Assembly (NCBI GenBank): GCA_023431285.1
Contig: JAEYXN010000273.1
Coordinates: 1-26,448, forward strand
DNA length: 26,448 nt
Reading direction: 5' to 3'
Origin: Bacteroidota bacterium
Lineage (GTDB): Bacteria > Bacteroidota > Bacteroidia > Cytophagales > Cyclobacteriaceae
Positions 1 to 7,386 of this stretch are shown one piece after another. The translations under genes were made by a program, and so were the position numbers. The notes under the pieces are model-generated. The model had not been told where the DNA came from. It saw nothing but the letters and a program-made list of their open reading frames with translations, and ran no database searches. Positions within the stretch are counted from its first letter, which is position 1. Each line of letters begins with the position of its first letter.

Positions 1-2
1 CA

Positions 3-452
3 CGTCCGGTAGACAACTCTAATCTGAGGCTTGTTGAAGAAATTTCACGCTTCCTTGATTCGAAGTTTTCGATTCCCGGAACAAACATCAGGTTCGGCCT
101 CGATCCTATCCTGAGCTTGATCCCTATTGCGGGAGATCTTATTTCACTGCTTATCTCCGCATCCCTTATCTACACCATGCACAACCATGGGGCTAGTCGC
201 AAGGTGGTTATCAAAATGCTCCTGAACTCTACTCTTGATGCGGTTATCGGCGCGGTACCCGTCATCGGAACATTCTTCGACGTGTTCTATCGATCTAATG
301 ATCGTAACATGAAGTTGCTGAAGGAGCATTACTATGAAGGAAAGCATCAGGGCTCGGGCAATGGCATTCTTTTCCTGATCTTATTTTTGTGCGTGCTCGT
401 AGTTGCCGCCGTTTTTTACGGTATCTACAAGGTCGGAGAAGCAATATTCTGA
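3..452 (+). CDS. DUF4112 family membrane protein, 5' end outside window
   Basis: The frame is open from the left edge, so the start codon lies outside the window. The visible part is about 149 residues. It opens with a segment around FLDSKFSIPG and FGLDPILSLIPIAGD, which is the recognisable conserved core of DUF4112 proteins. Two hydrophobic stretches follow: one right after the core (ISLLISASLIY) and one near the C terminus (a long L/V/F-rich run before GIYKVGEAIF). A basic and polar loop lies between them. The function of the family is unknown; it is a small inner-membrane protein. The TTG at 117 is only an internal codon, because the conserved core begins upstream of it. Its 3' end overlaps the end of the convergent zincin gene by 28 bases. 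Confidence 0.75.
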   Translation, partial: RPVDNSNLRLVEEISRFLDSKFSIPGTNIRFGLDPILSLIPIAGDLISLLISASLIYTMHNHGASRKVVIKMLLNSTLDAVIGAVPVIGTFFDVFYRSNDRNMKLLKEHYYEGKHQGSGNGILFLILFLCVLVVAAVFYGIYKVGEAIF

Positions 453-1033
453 TCTCCGCAGCCCTGTGATGTCTTGATGATAAATCCGAGGTGAGCGGGG
501 TGGTCGAGGACCATTACAGATGAATCAAATTTCAGGAGTCGCAATGCGGAGTAGATGTCTCCTGCGGCTCCGGCGCCAAGGAAGGCTCCCAGCCAGAACC
601 ACCATCCGGAACCACTTATAATCCCGAATACGAGAGGCGCCAATCCGGTGAGTACGAATGGTGCGAGCGCTCCAGCGAGGAATGGCCCCCTTTTCAGAAA
701 CTCAGAACAGTGTACGTACGGTGAAAGGTTTTTGACACTGAAGCCCGGCTTAACAGATCTGAAGCCTTGCTTACAGTACATGGCCCACACCATCATATGA
801 GCGCCTTCATGAGCAATCATGCCTAATATAAGCGCCACAAACAATGCGATGTAGTTTGTGAGAAAGTCCCGAAAGGAGTTAATAGTTTCAGCGATGTTCC
901 AGCAATAGCTGAAGACCGCTCCTCCCACGATTGCCAGAATCAGAAATAAGATGAAGGCTCCTGCATTTGCCGTCCAGCCGGGAATGATGATTTCTATGTC
1001 CGGACTTTCACCGGATGGGTTTTCCGTCTTCAA
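425..1033 (-). CDS. DUF3267 family membrane protein (putative zincin metallopeptidase)
   Basis: This predicted integral membrane protein has about four hydrophobic segments. A HEGAH sequence (HExxH, residues 75-79 from this start) sits at the end of the second segment. Further on are GDIYSALRLLKF and a late DHPAHLGF. HExxH in a membrane helix followed by a D-H-P motif is the pattern of DUF3267, annotated as putative zincin peptidases related to site-2-protease-like folds; the substrate is unknown. The start is uncertain. A TTG at 1033 overlaps the SDR stop codon as TTGA, giving 202 aa and suggesting translational coupling. A TTG at 1093, with AGGA upstream, would add 20 residues but overlap the SDR gene by 64 bases. 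No ATG is available. Catalysis is inferred from the motif only. Confidence 0.7.
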   Translation of the reverse strand: MKTENPSGESPDIEIIIPGWTANAGAFILFLILAIVGGAVFSYCWNIAETINSFRDFLTNYIALFVALILGMIAHEGAHMMVWAMYCKQGFRSVKPGFSVKNLSPYVHCSEFLKRGPFLAGALAPFVLTGLAPLVFGIISGSGWWFWLGAFLGAGAAGDIYSALRLLKFDSSVMVLDHPAHLGFIIKTSQGCGDQNIASPTL

Positions 1034-1761
1034 GGTAATTTCGCGGCAAGTGATTCGGGTAGCAATCGTAATATGTGGTAGATCACCTTCCAACGGAATC
1101 CTGGTACTGAAATGAAAGAGTTTCCTGCATTCACTGAAGCACGGGCGATGAAAGATGGTTCCAGCATCAATGACTCAGGAAGATTCAGCCCGGCGGTCAT
1201 CTTGCTTCTGATGTATCCTGCGACGATCACGTTAACGGTCACTTTGCGCTCAAACAGATGCTGACGCAGGCCCGCCAGGTATTGCGTGAAAGCGGACTTC
1301 GTGCTCCCGTAGATGAAATTACTCTTCCTTCCCCGAACGCCACTCAGCGATGACAGGCCAATTATCTGTTCGAGTTTCGTATTCGACGTGTCCGTTGCAA
1401 TGATATTCAATATGGACACCGCGCCACAGTAATGCACTTTCATCATTTGAAAGGAACCCTCCCAGTCATGCATTGCCTCAATGTTGTTGCGCAGATACCC
1501 GGCCGCGTACACCACAATTGAAGGCTTTGTGTCCAGCGAATCATAAAATCCCCTGTGACTGTCGAAATCTGCTGCGTCAAAGTATTTGACTTCCACCGAG
1601 GAACCAACACCATTCTTCTCCACAAAGGTCTGCAGATCATTCGTGCTTCGTGATGCTGCTATCACTTGATAAGGTCCCTGTGCATAAAGCAGGATCATTT
1701 CTTTTGCGACATCACTGTTCGCACCAAGGACTAACACCACCTTCTTCTGAGACTCAATCAT
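1030..1761 (-). CDS. SDR family NAD(P)-dependent oxidoreductase
   Basis: This 243-aa protein belongs to the short-chain dehydrogenase/reductase family (classical length about 250). A Rossmann strand and glycine motif lie at residues 8-20 (VLVLGANSDVAK, a GxxxxxA variant of TGxxxGxG). An acidic FDAAD follows at 61-65, then VVYAAG at 83-88 (the NAAG position). Catalytic Ser lies in the GLSSLSG stretch around 137, with Tyr151 and Lys155 in YGSTK. It resembles DprE2-like and other SDRs that start with the GANSD/GATS variant, but the substrate cannot be read from sequence. The ATG at 1761 is clear. It lies between the 122-aa unknown gene, 48 bases upstream, and the DUF3267 gene it overlaps, so the three probably form one minus-strand operon. 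Confidence 0.88.
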   Translation of the reverse strand: MIESQKKVVLVLGANSDVAKEMILLYAQGPYQVIAASRSTNDLQTFVEKNGVGSSVEVKYFDAADFDSHRGFYDSLDTKPSIVVYAAGYLRNNIEAMHDWEGSFQMMKVHYCGAVSILNIIATDTSNTKLEQIIGLSSLSGVRGRKSNFIYGSTKSAFTQYLAGLRQHLFERKVTVNVIVAGYIRSKMTAGLNLPESLMLEPSFIARASVNAGNSFISVPGFRWKVIYHILRLLPESLAAKLP

Positions 1762-1809
1762 ACCGCAAAGAAACGATTAGAAATCATTTCCCCAAGGTGA
1801 GCGTCAGGA

Positions 1810-2178
1810 TCAGTTCACCAGCTTCAACTGCGGTAGATTCAGGGCCATGCCGATACTCTCATCGATTTCCTGCATAAACAAGTCTGTTCCAGCAAAGGTC
1901 ATTTCATGATCGAAACAGTGATCAACAATGTCGCGATATCGATCAAGGTCCAGGACAGAATTTTTCATGGTTAGAAGATTGTCTTTGACAGCATCCAGTT
2001 GACGGGTCTGCGCTTTCACACTGAACTTGTAATCGATGTAAGTGGGCAGATCTGCCAGAAGCCGGGTGATCAGGAGGTTTCTATGCTCGCTCAGGATATC
2101 CCGCAACCGGAACATTGCGGCATTCTTGTCACTGTCATCAAATCGCTTTATCCCGTTCGCTATTTTAATCTGCTTCAT
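1810..2178 (-). CDS. Hypothetical protein, 122 aa, unrecognised
   Basis: I do not recognise this gene. The product is 122 aa, soluble and mostly helical in appearance, with alternating charged and hydrophobic residues and no signal peptide, membrane segment or helix-turn-helix that I can see. The ATG at 2178 is immediately preceded by a palindrome. It is the first gene of a probable minus-strand operon with the SDR and DUF3267 genes and is divergent from the MpaB-family gene. The promoter region carries two copies of AACTAA-N5-TTAGTT, so its expression is probably controlled by a repressor. It could itself be a small regulator, but nothing in its sequence shows DNA binding. Confidence 0.6.
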   Translation of the reverse strand: MKQIKIANGIKRFDDSDKNAAMFRLRDILSEHRNLLITRLLADLPTYIDYKFSVKAQTRQLDAVKDNLLTMKNSVLDLDRYRDIVDHCFDHEMTFAGTDLFMQEIDESIGMALNLPQLKLVN

Positions 2179-2227
2179 AAACTAACTTATTTAGTTTTTC
2201 AAAGATAAAGAACTAATATTATTAGTT
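2179..2227. promoter_or_regulatory. Tandem palindromic operator in divergent promoter region
   Basis: There are two palindromes with the same half-sites, AACTAA-N5-TTAGTT. The first occupies 2180-2196 (flanked by one more A/T pair, 2179-2197). The second, AACTAATATTATTAGTT at 2211-2227, is a perfect 17-base palindrome. Their centres are 31 bases apart, close to three helical turns, so two dimers would bind the same DNA face. They fill the gap between the start of the 122-aa gene (2178) and the MpaB-family gene (2266). TetR-type repressors often bind palindromes of this size, but no TetR gene is visible here, so the cognate regulator is unknown. Confidence 0.6.
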
Positions 2228-2265
2228 TACATATTCATCCCATTAATTTTTTCCGGAAAGAGTCT

Positions 2266-3336
2266 TTGAACTTTTCGACCGTTTCGGAGTTTTACCTATC
2301 AATGAGACATGACGAAATATTCCTGGACACCAGCCGTCGCGAAGGAGATCTTGAGGCGGACGAGGTAATCAGAATAATTGTCTCCGGGGGATCGTTAAAG
2401 GAGTTTTACCGATATCTGTCATTCTCATGGACTGTCACGGCGCAGAGTAGCTCACTTCCGGTCGTGAAAGATTTTCTGCTTCGTCCGGCAAAACTACCCA
2501 TGTGGTACGATGAAGAACGTCTCCGGCGGGGTCAGAAGTTTTTTAAAAAGTATGCGCTTGAGATCATGGGGTTGCTTGGCGCATTGTCTCTCCCCTATTG
2601 TTATGCCGCTTCTCCAGGGAACAAAGCGATATACTTTACCGAGAAGATGAAGAAATCTCCCGGAAAGCGTTTGACGGATACCGCACATTTCATCATAGAG
2701 GTTATGCGGGAAAATGCGTTGTCCGAAGGAGGAAATGGTTCATTTGAAATTCAAAAAACACGACTCATCCATGCATTAGTGAGAAGCTTCATTTTAAGCA
2801 AGACTGCGTGGGACAGTGCATGGGGCATGCCTGTGAATCAGGAAGACATGGCCGGGACCAATCTTGCCTTCTCTTATATCATCCTCAGAGGAATGGAGCA
2901 ATCTGAATTCAGGATTTCCGCTGAGGAAAAAGAAGACTTTCTTTTTGCGTGGCGACTCATCGGACACCAGTTGGCGATCAAGGAGGAACTCCTCCCTGCA
3001 AGCCTGAATGAAGCGTCGATGTTGGAGGAAGCGATTCGCCTTCGTCATTTCAGGAAGTCTGAAGAAGGACAACTCCTTACGTCAGAGCTTATCGAACATT
3101 ACAAGGTTGCCTTCCCTCGCATCGCTGCCTACTTTGTCGATAGTCAGATAAGATATTTCATCGGACCGGAGGTAGCTGAACTTCTCGGAGTGAAGCAGCA
3201 TCCGTGGAAAGACAGGATTGTTAGCGTGATGAATGACTTCCGAAAAAAGATCAACCGGAGATTTGTCAATCCTTACAGCTACGACATCATGTTCAACAAT
3301 CATCTGAAGTTGAAGAAGAAGTACTCGGAAGGCTGA
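2266..3336 (+). CDS. Oxygenase MpaB family protein (DUF2236)
   Basis: The length of 356 aa suits the MpaB/B' and latex-clearing-protein catalytic domain family (DUF2236), which are b-type haem oxygenases. Visible family features are the N-terminal stretch with GDLEADEVI, a central helical region, RLIHALVR at about 166-173 whose His169 is the likely haem ligand, and the characteristic GMPVNQEDMAGTNLAFS at 187-203. There is no signal peptide. The substrate is not deducible; members act on polyisoprenoids, fatty-acid-like chains or unknown compounds. The TTG start at 2266 has GGAAAG six bases upstream. ATG at 2302, giving 344 aa and starting MRHDEIF, is a real alternative. The two palindromes upstream imply repressor control together with the divergent operon. 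Confidence 0.78.
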   Translation: MNFSTVSEFYLSMRHDEIFLDTSRREGDLEADEVIRIIVSGGSLKEFYRYLSFSWTVTAQSSSLPVVKDFLLRPAKLPMWYDEERLRRGQKFFKKYALEIMGLLGALSLPYCYAASPGNKAIYFTEKMKKSPGKRLTDTAHFIIEVMRENALSEGGNGSFEIQKTRLIHALVRSFILSKTAWDSAWGMPVNQEDMAGTNLAFSYIILRGMEQSEFRISAEEKEDFLFAWRLIGHQLAIKEELLPASLNEASMLEEAIRLRHFRKSEEGQLLTSELIEHYKVAFPRIAAYFVDSQIRYFIGPEVAELLGVKQHPWKDRIVSVMNDFRKKINRRFVNPYSYDIMFNNHLKLKKKYSEG

Positions 3337-3408
3337 GAGAATTTTCACCGCGCGGGATAATCGGGGCCCGCATGAATTCCGTAATATTGAAGCTCATTGT
3401 AGAAACTC

Positions 3409-4488
3409 ATGAGTGTTGCCAGGAATTCGGTAGTCACAGTCAAAGTAGGATCCAACGTAATCACTAATGCACAGGGCTTTCCCGACGAACAAGTGATAGC
3501 TAGTATCACGCGCCAGATAAAAGCGCTTCGGGAGAAAGGACACTCTGTCATCCTCGTTTCATCAGGAGCGGTAGCCGCGGGAAGAAGCCTCTACCAGTTC
3601 CCGAAGAAGACAGACACTGTTGTTCAGCGGCAGGTGTTGTCATCGCTGGGACAGGTCAAGCTTATTTCTCTGTACAAGCAAGCCTTTGAAAAAGAGGGAC
3701 TCCTTTGTGCGCAGGTACTTGTCACAAAAGATGACTTCAAGAGCCGGCACCACTATCTGAACATGCAAAACTGTCTGGCTGCGTTGCTTAACCATGGCAT
3801 CGTTCCCATTCTGAATGAAAACGACGTAGTGTCCGTCACGGAACTGATGTTCACCGACAACGATGAGCTTGCCGGACTCGTGAGCGCCATGATGAACACC
3901 AACAGACTCATCATTCTCACCAGCGTCGACGGTGTCTACGATGGAGACCCTTCAAAGCCTGGAACAAAACTGATTCATGAATACGATCCAAAGCTGATCA
4001 GGGCCAACGACCTGGCTACAGGAACAAAGTCTGGTTTCGGACGCGGAGGTATCCTCACGAAATGCCAGACTTCCGAGAAAATAGCAGGGATCGGTATTCC
4101 GGTTCACATCGCCAACGGAAGAACAGAAAATGTTGTTCTGCGGATCATGGATAAAGAACCAATAGGTACGGTGTTCCCTGCAAGGAGACTTGCCACAAGC
4201 TTCAAGAAATATATGGCGCACGCCTATGAAGAAGCCAAAGGAAAAGTGGTAATCAACGAAGGCGCCAGGAAGGTGCTGTTATCAGACACGGCTCACAGCC
4301 TTCTTCCCGTAGGCGTTGTGGAAGTGATCGGAAAGTTCAAGAAGGGTGATCTCATTAAAATCGTTGATGAGCAACACCGCGAGATAGGACTCGGCCTTGC
4401 GAAATACGGACACGAAAAAGCACTGGAAGTTGTTGGTCTTAAGAATCAGAAACCGGTTATACATTACGATCACCTTTATTTGCATTAA
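3409..4488 (+). CDS. proB: Glutamate 5-kinase (proline biosynthesis)
   Basis: It phosphorylates L-glutamate with ATP to gamma-glutamyl phosphate, the first and feedback-controlled step of proline synthesis, in the cytoplasm. The 359-aa length is normal for the long form. The amino-acid-kinase domain starts with VTVKVGSNVIT (residues 9-19) and continues with VILVSSGAVAAGR, ILNENDVVS, FTDNDELAGLVS and LTSVDGVYDGDP, all hallmark motifs. GTKSGFGRGG (about 206-215) marks the ATP-binding loop. A C-terminal PUA domain covers roughly residues 275-350 (GKVVINEGARKVL onwards). The ATG at 3409 gives the family N terminus. It is followed after two bases by proA, a two-gene operon. Confidence 0.96.
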   Translation: MSVARNSVVTVKVGSNVITNAQGFPDEQVIASITRQIKALREKGHSVILVSSGAVAAGRSLYQFPKKTDTVVQRQVLSSLGQVKLISLYKQAFEKEGLLCAQVLVTKDDFKSRHHYLNMQNCLAALLNHGIVPILNENDVVSVTELMFTDNDELAGLVSAMMNTNRLIILTSVDGVYDGDPSKPGTKLIHEYDPKLIRANDLATGTKSGFGRGGILTKCQTSEKIAGIGIPVHIANGRTENVVLRIMDKEPIGTVFPARRLATSFKKYMAHAYEEAKGKVVINEGARKVLLSDTAHSLLPVGVVEVIGKFKKGDLIKIVDEQHREIGLGLAKYGHEKALEVVGLKNQKPVIHYDHLYLH

Positions 4489-4490
4489 CG

Positions 4491-5741
4491 ATGGAATTAA
4501 TATCAACCTTTAAAAAGGTTCGCGCCGCCAGTCGGAAGCTTCCTTTGATCAAAGAAGCTGCTATCAACAAGGTCCTCACTGATCTTGCGGAAACAATTAT
4601 CATCGAAACGCCTGCGATCCTTAAGGCCAACCAGAACGATCTGGACCGGATGGATAAGGCCGATCCAAAGTATGATCGTCTGAAGCTTACTGAACAGCGT
4701 CTGCGTGACATCGCTGCGGACCTGGTGAACGTTGCTTCCCTCCCTTCTCCGCTGGGGATCCAGCTGGAGGAAAGAACTCTCAACAACGGCCTTCGTCTTT
4801 CAAAGGTGTCGGTACCGTTGGGTGTGGTTGGAATCATCTATGAAGCACGCCCCAACGTAACCTTCGATGTTTTCTCTCTTTGTATCAAGTCTGGAAACGC
4901 CTGTATCCTGAAAGGTGGCAGCGATGCGGATTTTTCGAATCGTCAGATCTTCGGATTGATACAGTCCGTACTGATCAGAAATAATGTCGACAAGGATATT
5001 GTAGCGCTTCTCCCGCCGGACCGTGAGGCTACAGCACAGTTGCTGAATGCCATCGGATATGTAGACATCATCATCCCACGCGGAAGCCAGGGGCTCATTC
5101 ATCACGTACGCGATAATTCAAAGGTACCTGTCATCGAAACGGGAGCCGGAATCGTCCATACATACTTTGACAAATCCGGTGACACACGCAAAGGGGCGGC
5201 GATTATTTTCAATGCGAAGACACGCCGTGTAAGTGTATGCAATGCGCTGGACTGTCTGATTGTCCATAGCTCTCGCCTCAGTGATCTTCCCGCCCTGACG
5301 GAAAGCCTTGCTGAGAAGAATGTTATCATTTATGCTGACGAATACAGCTATGCGGTATTGAATGGAAAGTACCCTGCCGATCTCTTATACCCCGCTGAAG
5401 GCAACCATTTCGGAACGGAGTTTCTGGATTACAAGATGAGCATCAAGACGGTTGAGGATCTGGAGCAGGCATTGGATCACATCGACCAGTATAGTTCCAA
5501 ACACAGCGAAGCCATCATATCCGAAGACAACCAGACGATCCAGTACTTCGTTGCCGCAGTGGATGCTGCGGCCGTGTATGCGAATGCGAGCACTGCATTC
5601 ACGGATGGAGCGCAGTTCGGCCTGGGTGCAGAAATTGGTATCAGTACGCAGAAGCTTCACGCCAGGGGGCCTATGGCGCTGAGAGAGATGACTTCCTATA
5701 AATGGATTATCCGGGGGGAAGGACATGTGCGTGTCCCGTAG
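4491..5741 (+). CDS. proA: Gamma-glutamyl phosphate reductase (proline biosynthesis)
   Basis: It reduces gamma-glutamyl phosphate to glutamate-5-semialdehyde with NADPH, the second proline step, directly after ProB, with which it probably forms a channelling pair. At 416 aa it matches the usual length of about 417. Clear motifs are PLGVVGIIYEARPNVT (about 109-124), LKGGSDADFSN (about 140-150), IPRGSQGLIHHV (about 195-206) and TRRVSVCNALD, where Cys250 is at the position of the catalytic thiol. The C-terminal FTDGAQFGLGAEIGIST and HARGPMALREMTSYKW are also typical. The ATG lies two bases after the proB stop. The family usually has CNAxETLLVH; here it reads CNALDCLIVH, a mild variation. Confidence 0.96.
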   Translation: MELISTFKKVRAASRKLPLIKEAAINKVLTDLAETIIIETPAILKANQNDLDRMDKADPKYDRLKLTEQRLRDIAADLVNVASLPSPLGIQLEERTLNNGLRLSKVSVPLGVVGIIYEARPNVTFDVFSLCIKSGNACILKGGSDADFSNRQIFGLIQSVLIRNNVDKDIVALLPPDREATAQLLNAIGYVDIIIPRGSQGLIHHVRDNSKVPVIETGAGIVHTYFDKSGDTRKGAAIIFNAKTRRVSVCNALDCLIVHSSRLSDLPALTESLAEKNVIIYADEYSYAVLNGKYPADLLYPAEGNHFGTEFLDYKMSIKTVEDLEQALDHIDQYSSKHSEAIISEDNQTIQYFVAAVDAAAVYANASTAFTDGAQFGLGAEIGISTQKLHARGPMALREMTSYKWIIRGEGHVRVP

Positions 5742-6172
5742 AAAGGCCCTGTAAGCGTGGCGGGTACGTCTGGCTTACATTCCAGGCGCCACCACCACAA
5801 CTTACTGATTTGAGAAGCCCGCTACGCTTAACCACCCTGTTCCAGGAAGCGCAGGCTGCGGGATTCCTAACCATTACCCGATTTGATAGACACCCGGTTT
5901 TCCACAATCGTTGGAAGGTGTTTTGCCGCATCTCTGCCCTTCCTGCATGATCCGTACCGAATCTGACCCGTTTTGGACAGGTAGATCCGTCCAACGCTAT
6001 CATCAAAGCCTGAAATAAATCAGACTGATTTCTATCCGTTTACTGACAAAAGTATGCCCGATACGTGACATCAGTCACCCTTAACGGCAGGAAGGAAAAC
6101 GAAATTCATATCACAAAAGCAATCGAATGCGCTACAGGGCGCCGAGTGCTAAGAATCTCAAACCTCAGGCAT
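5742..6172. other. Intergenic region between proA and tonB with inverted repeats
   Basis: No credible gene is seen in these 431 bases; the open frames here give protein-unlike sequence. Three inverted repeats are present. At 5973-5994 there is a stem TTGGAC(A)GG / CCGTCCAA with a five-base loop. At 6017-6031 there is a perfect AAATCAG-A-CTGATTT. At 6065-6078 there is GTGAC-ATCA-GTCAC. None is followed by a T-tract, so they do not look like terminators. They could be operators or structures in a long tonB leader. Confidence 0.45.
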
Positions 6173-6865
6173 ATGGAACCGAAAAAAACACCTAGTGCAG
6201 ACCTCCAGAAAAAGTCCTTTCTCTTTTTCAATGTAGGTCTCGTCGTAAGCTTAAGTCTTGCCATCTTCGCTTTCAACTATAAAGTATATGACCAAGCTGA
6301 AAAGATGGAAGTCGTCCTTCATTCTACTTCAACAGATGAAATCATCGAGCCACCAGTTACAGAACACGTCCCACCTCCACCACCTCAGCTGACCCAGCCC
6401 CAGGTGATTGAGGTGCCCAATGAAGAGATCATCGAGCAGGACATCAAGATTAACATGGATATCGAAACACGCATCGATGAAAGGATTGTGGAGATGCCAA
6501 CAATCCAGCAGACTGTTATCGTAGAAGAAAAGGAAGACCCGCACCAGATCTTTGTAGTGGTGGAGGAAACCGCTATTCCGCAGGGTGGTCTACCCGCGTT
6601 TTACGAATACGTCAGGAATAATATGAAATATCCTGCTCCGGCGAAAAGGATGGACATAGAAGGAAAGGTATTTGTTCAATTCATCGTTGAAAAGGACGGA
6701 TCCCTCACTGAAGTGACTGCCATTAAGGGAATCGGCGGGGGTTGTGATGAGGAAGCGGTTCGCGTGGTGCAAAACTGCCCTAACTGGAAACCTGCCAAGC
6801 AGCGTGGAAAGGCAGTCCGTCAGCGGATGGTTCTTCCGATAACCTTTATATTATCGAAGAGATAG
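6173..6865 (+). CDS. tonB: Energy transducer TonB
   Basis: TonB links the inner-membrane proton motive force, through ExbB/ExbD, to TonB-dependent outer-membrane receptors. The product is 230 aa. It starts MEPKKTPSADLQKK, a start typical of Bacteroidota TonB proteins. One membrane anchor follows (LFFNVGLVVSLSLAIFAF, about 17-34), then a Pro-rich periplasmic spacer (PPVTEHVPPPPPQL) and an acidic Ile/Glu-rich linker. The C-terminal TonB domain covers about 150-230, with FYEYVRNNMKYPAPAKR, EGKVFVQFIVEKDGS and CPNWKPAKQRGKAVRQRMVLPI. The frame is open back to a GTG at 6065, but the ATG at 6173 gives the family N terminus and is preferred. No exbB or exbD is nearby. Its stop is two bases from the end of the convergent TerB-like gene. 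Confidence 0.92.
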   Translation: MEPKKTPSADLQKKSFLFFNVGLVVSLSLAIFAFNYKVYDQAEKMEVVLHSTSTDEIIEPPVTEHVPPPPPQLTQPQVIEVPNEEIIEQDIKINMDIETRIDERIVEMPTIQQTVIVEEKEDPHQIFVVVEETAIPQGGLPAFYEYVRNNMKYPAPAKRMDIEGKVFVQFIVEKDGSLTEVTAIKGIGGGCDEEAVRVVQNCPNWKPAKQRGKAVRQRMVLPITFILSKR

Positions 6866-6867
6866 AA

Positions 6868-7227
6868 TCACTCTGATTTCTTACTCTGAAGATGAGCTTC
6901 GATCAATGAGTCGAGCTCATCTTTCATTACGCCCAGTTTCTCGGCAACCATAGTGATAAGCTCGCGTTCCGCCCGGGCAAACTCTCCATCCAGCAAAGCG
7001 ATGTCAAGCATCTCCTGCAACTGCGTCTCGCGTTCATGCTGGTTCTGCGGAATTAGGTAGATGTACTCCTTCGCCCTTGAGAGCATTACGTTAAGACGGT
7101 CCAGAGGAATGCCTTGTGAATAAGCGATCTTGGAAAGTGCTACACGTTCGACGTCATCAATTTTGCCGTCGACGGCGGAAAGGGAAACAAGATTCCGGAA
7201 GTGTTCAAGTTTAACAGGATCGAGCAT
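6868..7227 (-). CDS. TerB-like protein
   Basis: This small soluble 119-aa protein is all-helical in appearance. It contains two similar blocks: SAVDGKIDDVERVALSKIAYSQGI (first half, seen from about residue 17) and ALLDGEFARAERELITMVAEKLG (second half). The pattern A-x-x-D-G-x-(I/F)-x-x-x-E-R repeated around a helical core is that of the TerB/DjlA-N-like fold, in which the acidic residues can bind metal. The family was named from tellurite-resistance clusters, but no other ter gene is present, so a housekeeping or unknown role is more likely. The start at 7227 (ATG) is clear. It is convergent with tonB. Confidence 0.7.
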   Translation of the reverse strand: MLDPVKLEHFRNLVSLSAVDGKIDDVERVALSKIAYSQGIPLDRLNVMLSRAKEYIYLIPQNQHERETQLQEMLDIALLDGEFARAERELITMVAEKLGVMKDELDSLIEAHLQSKKSE

Positions 7228-7298
7228 TTCAATAAGTCGTGATCAATAAAGGTAAGTTGAAAAATACTCGGCCCCAAGTAACGCATGTTTTAAGACGG

Positions 7299-7345
7299 CT
7301 CTCAGAAAATACGAAATTGAAGATTTTATGACATGCTTCTGAGAG
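7299..7345. repeat. Nine-base inverted repeat upstream of the OmpA/PD40 gene
   Basis: CTCTCAGAA at 7299-7307 and TTCTGAGAG at 7337-7345 are exact reverse complements 29 bases apart. The region lies between the divergent TerB-like gene and the OmpA gene, 42 bases before the OmpA start. A weak promoter candidate, TAAATTCG, lies at 7362-7369, so the right arm would sit near its -33 region. This could be an operator or a leader hairpin. Confidence 0.4.
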
Positions 7346-7386
7346 GCTTTATCCTTTGAGCTAAATTCGTTTTCATTTCCAATCTC

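Noticed and set aside
3350..3375. Short GCGGG / CCCGC hairpin after the MpaB-family gene
   Set aside because: Five-base stem with no following T-tract; too weak to call a terminator.
5702..6006. Open frames on both strands after proA
   Set aside because: Short, overlapping the proA end, with protein-unlike composition and no family resemblance.
6065..6172. Longer TonB start at GTG 6065
   Set aside because: The ATG at 6173 gives the MEPKK N terminus typical of Bacteroidota TonB; the upstream part is not conserved-looking and contains an inverted repeat.
6868..7227. Tellurite resistance function for the TerB-like gene
   Set aside because: Only the fold resemblance is seen; no other ter genes are present, so the resistance function is not supported.
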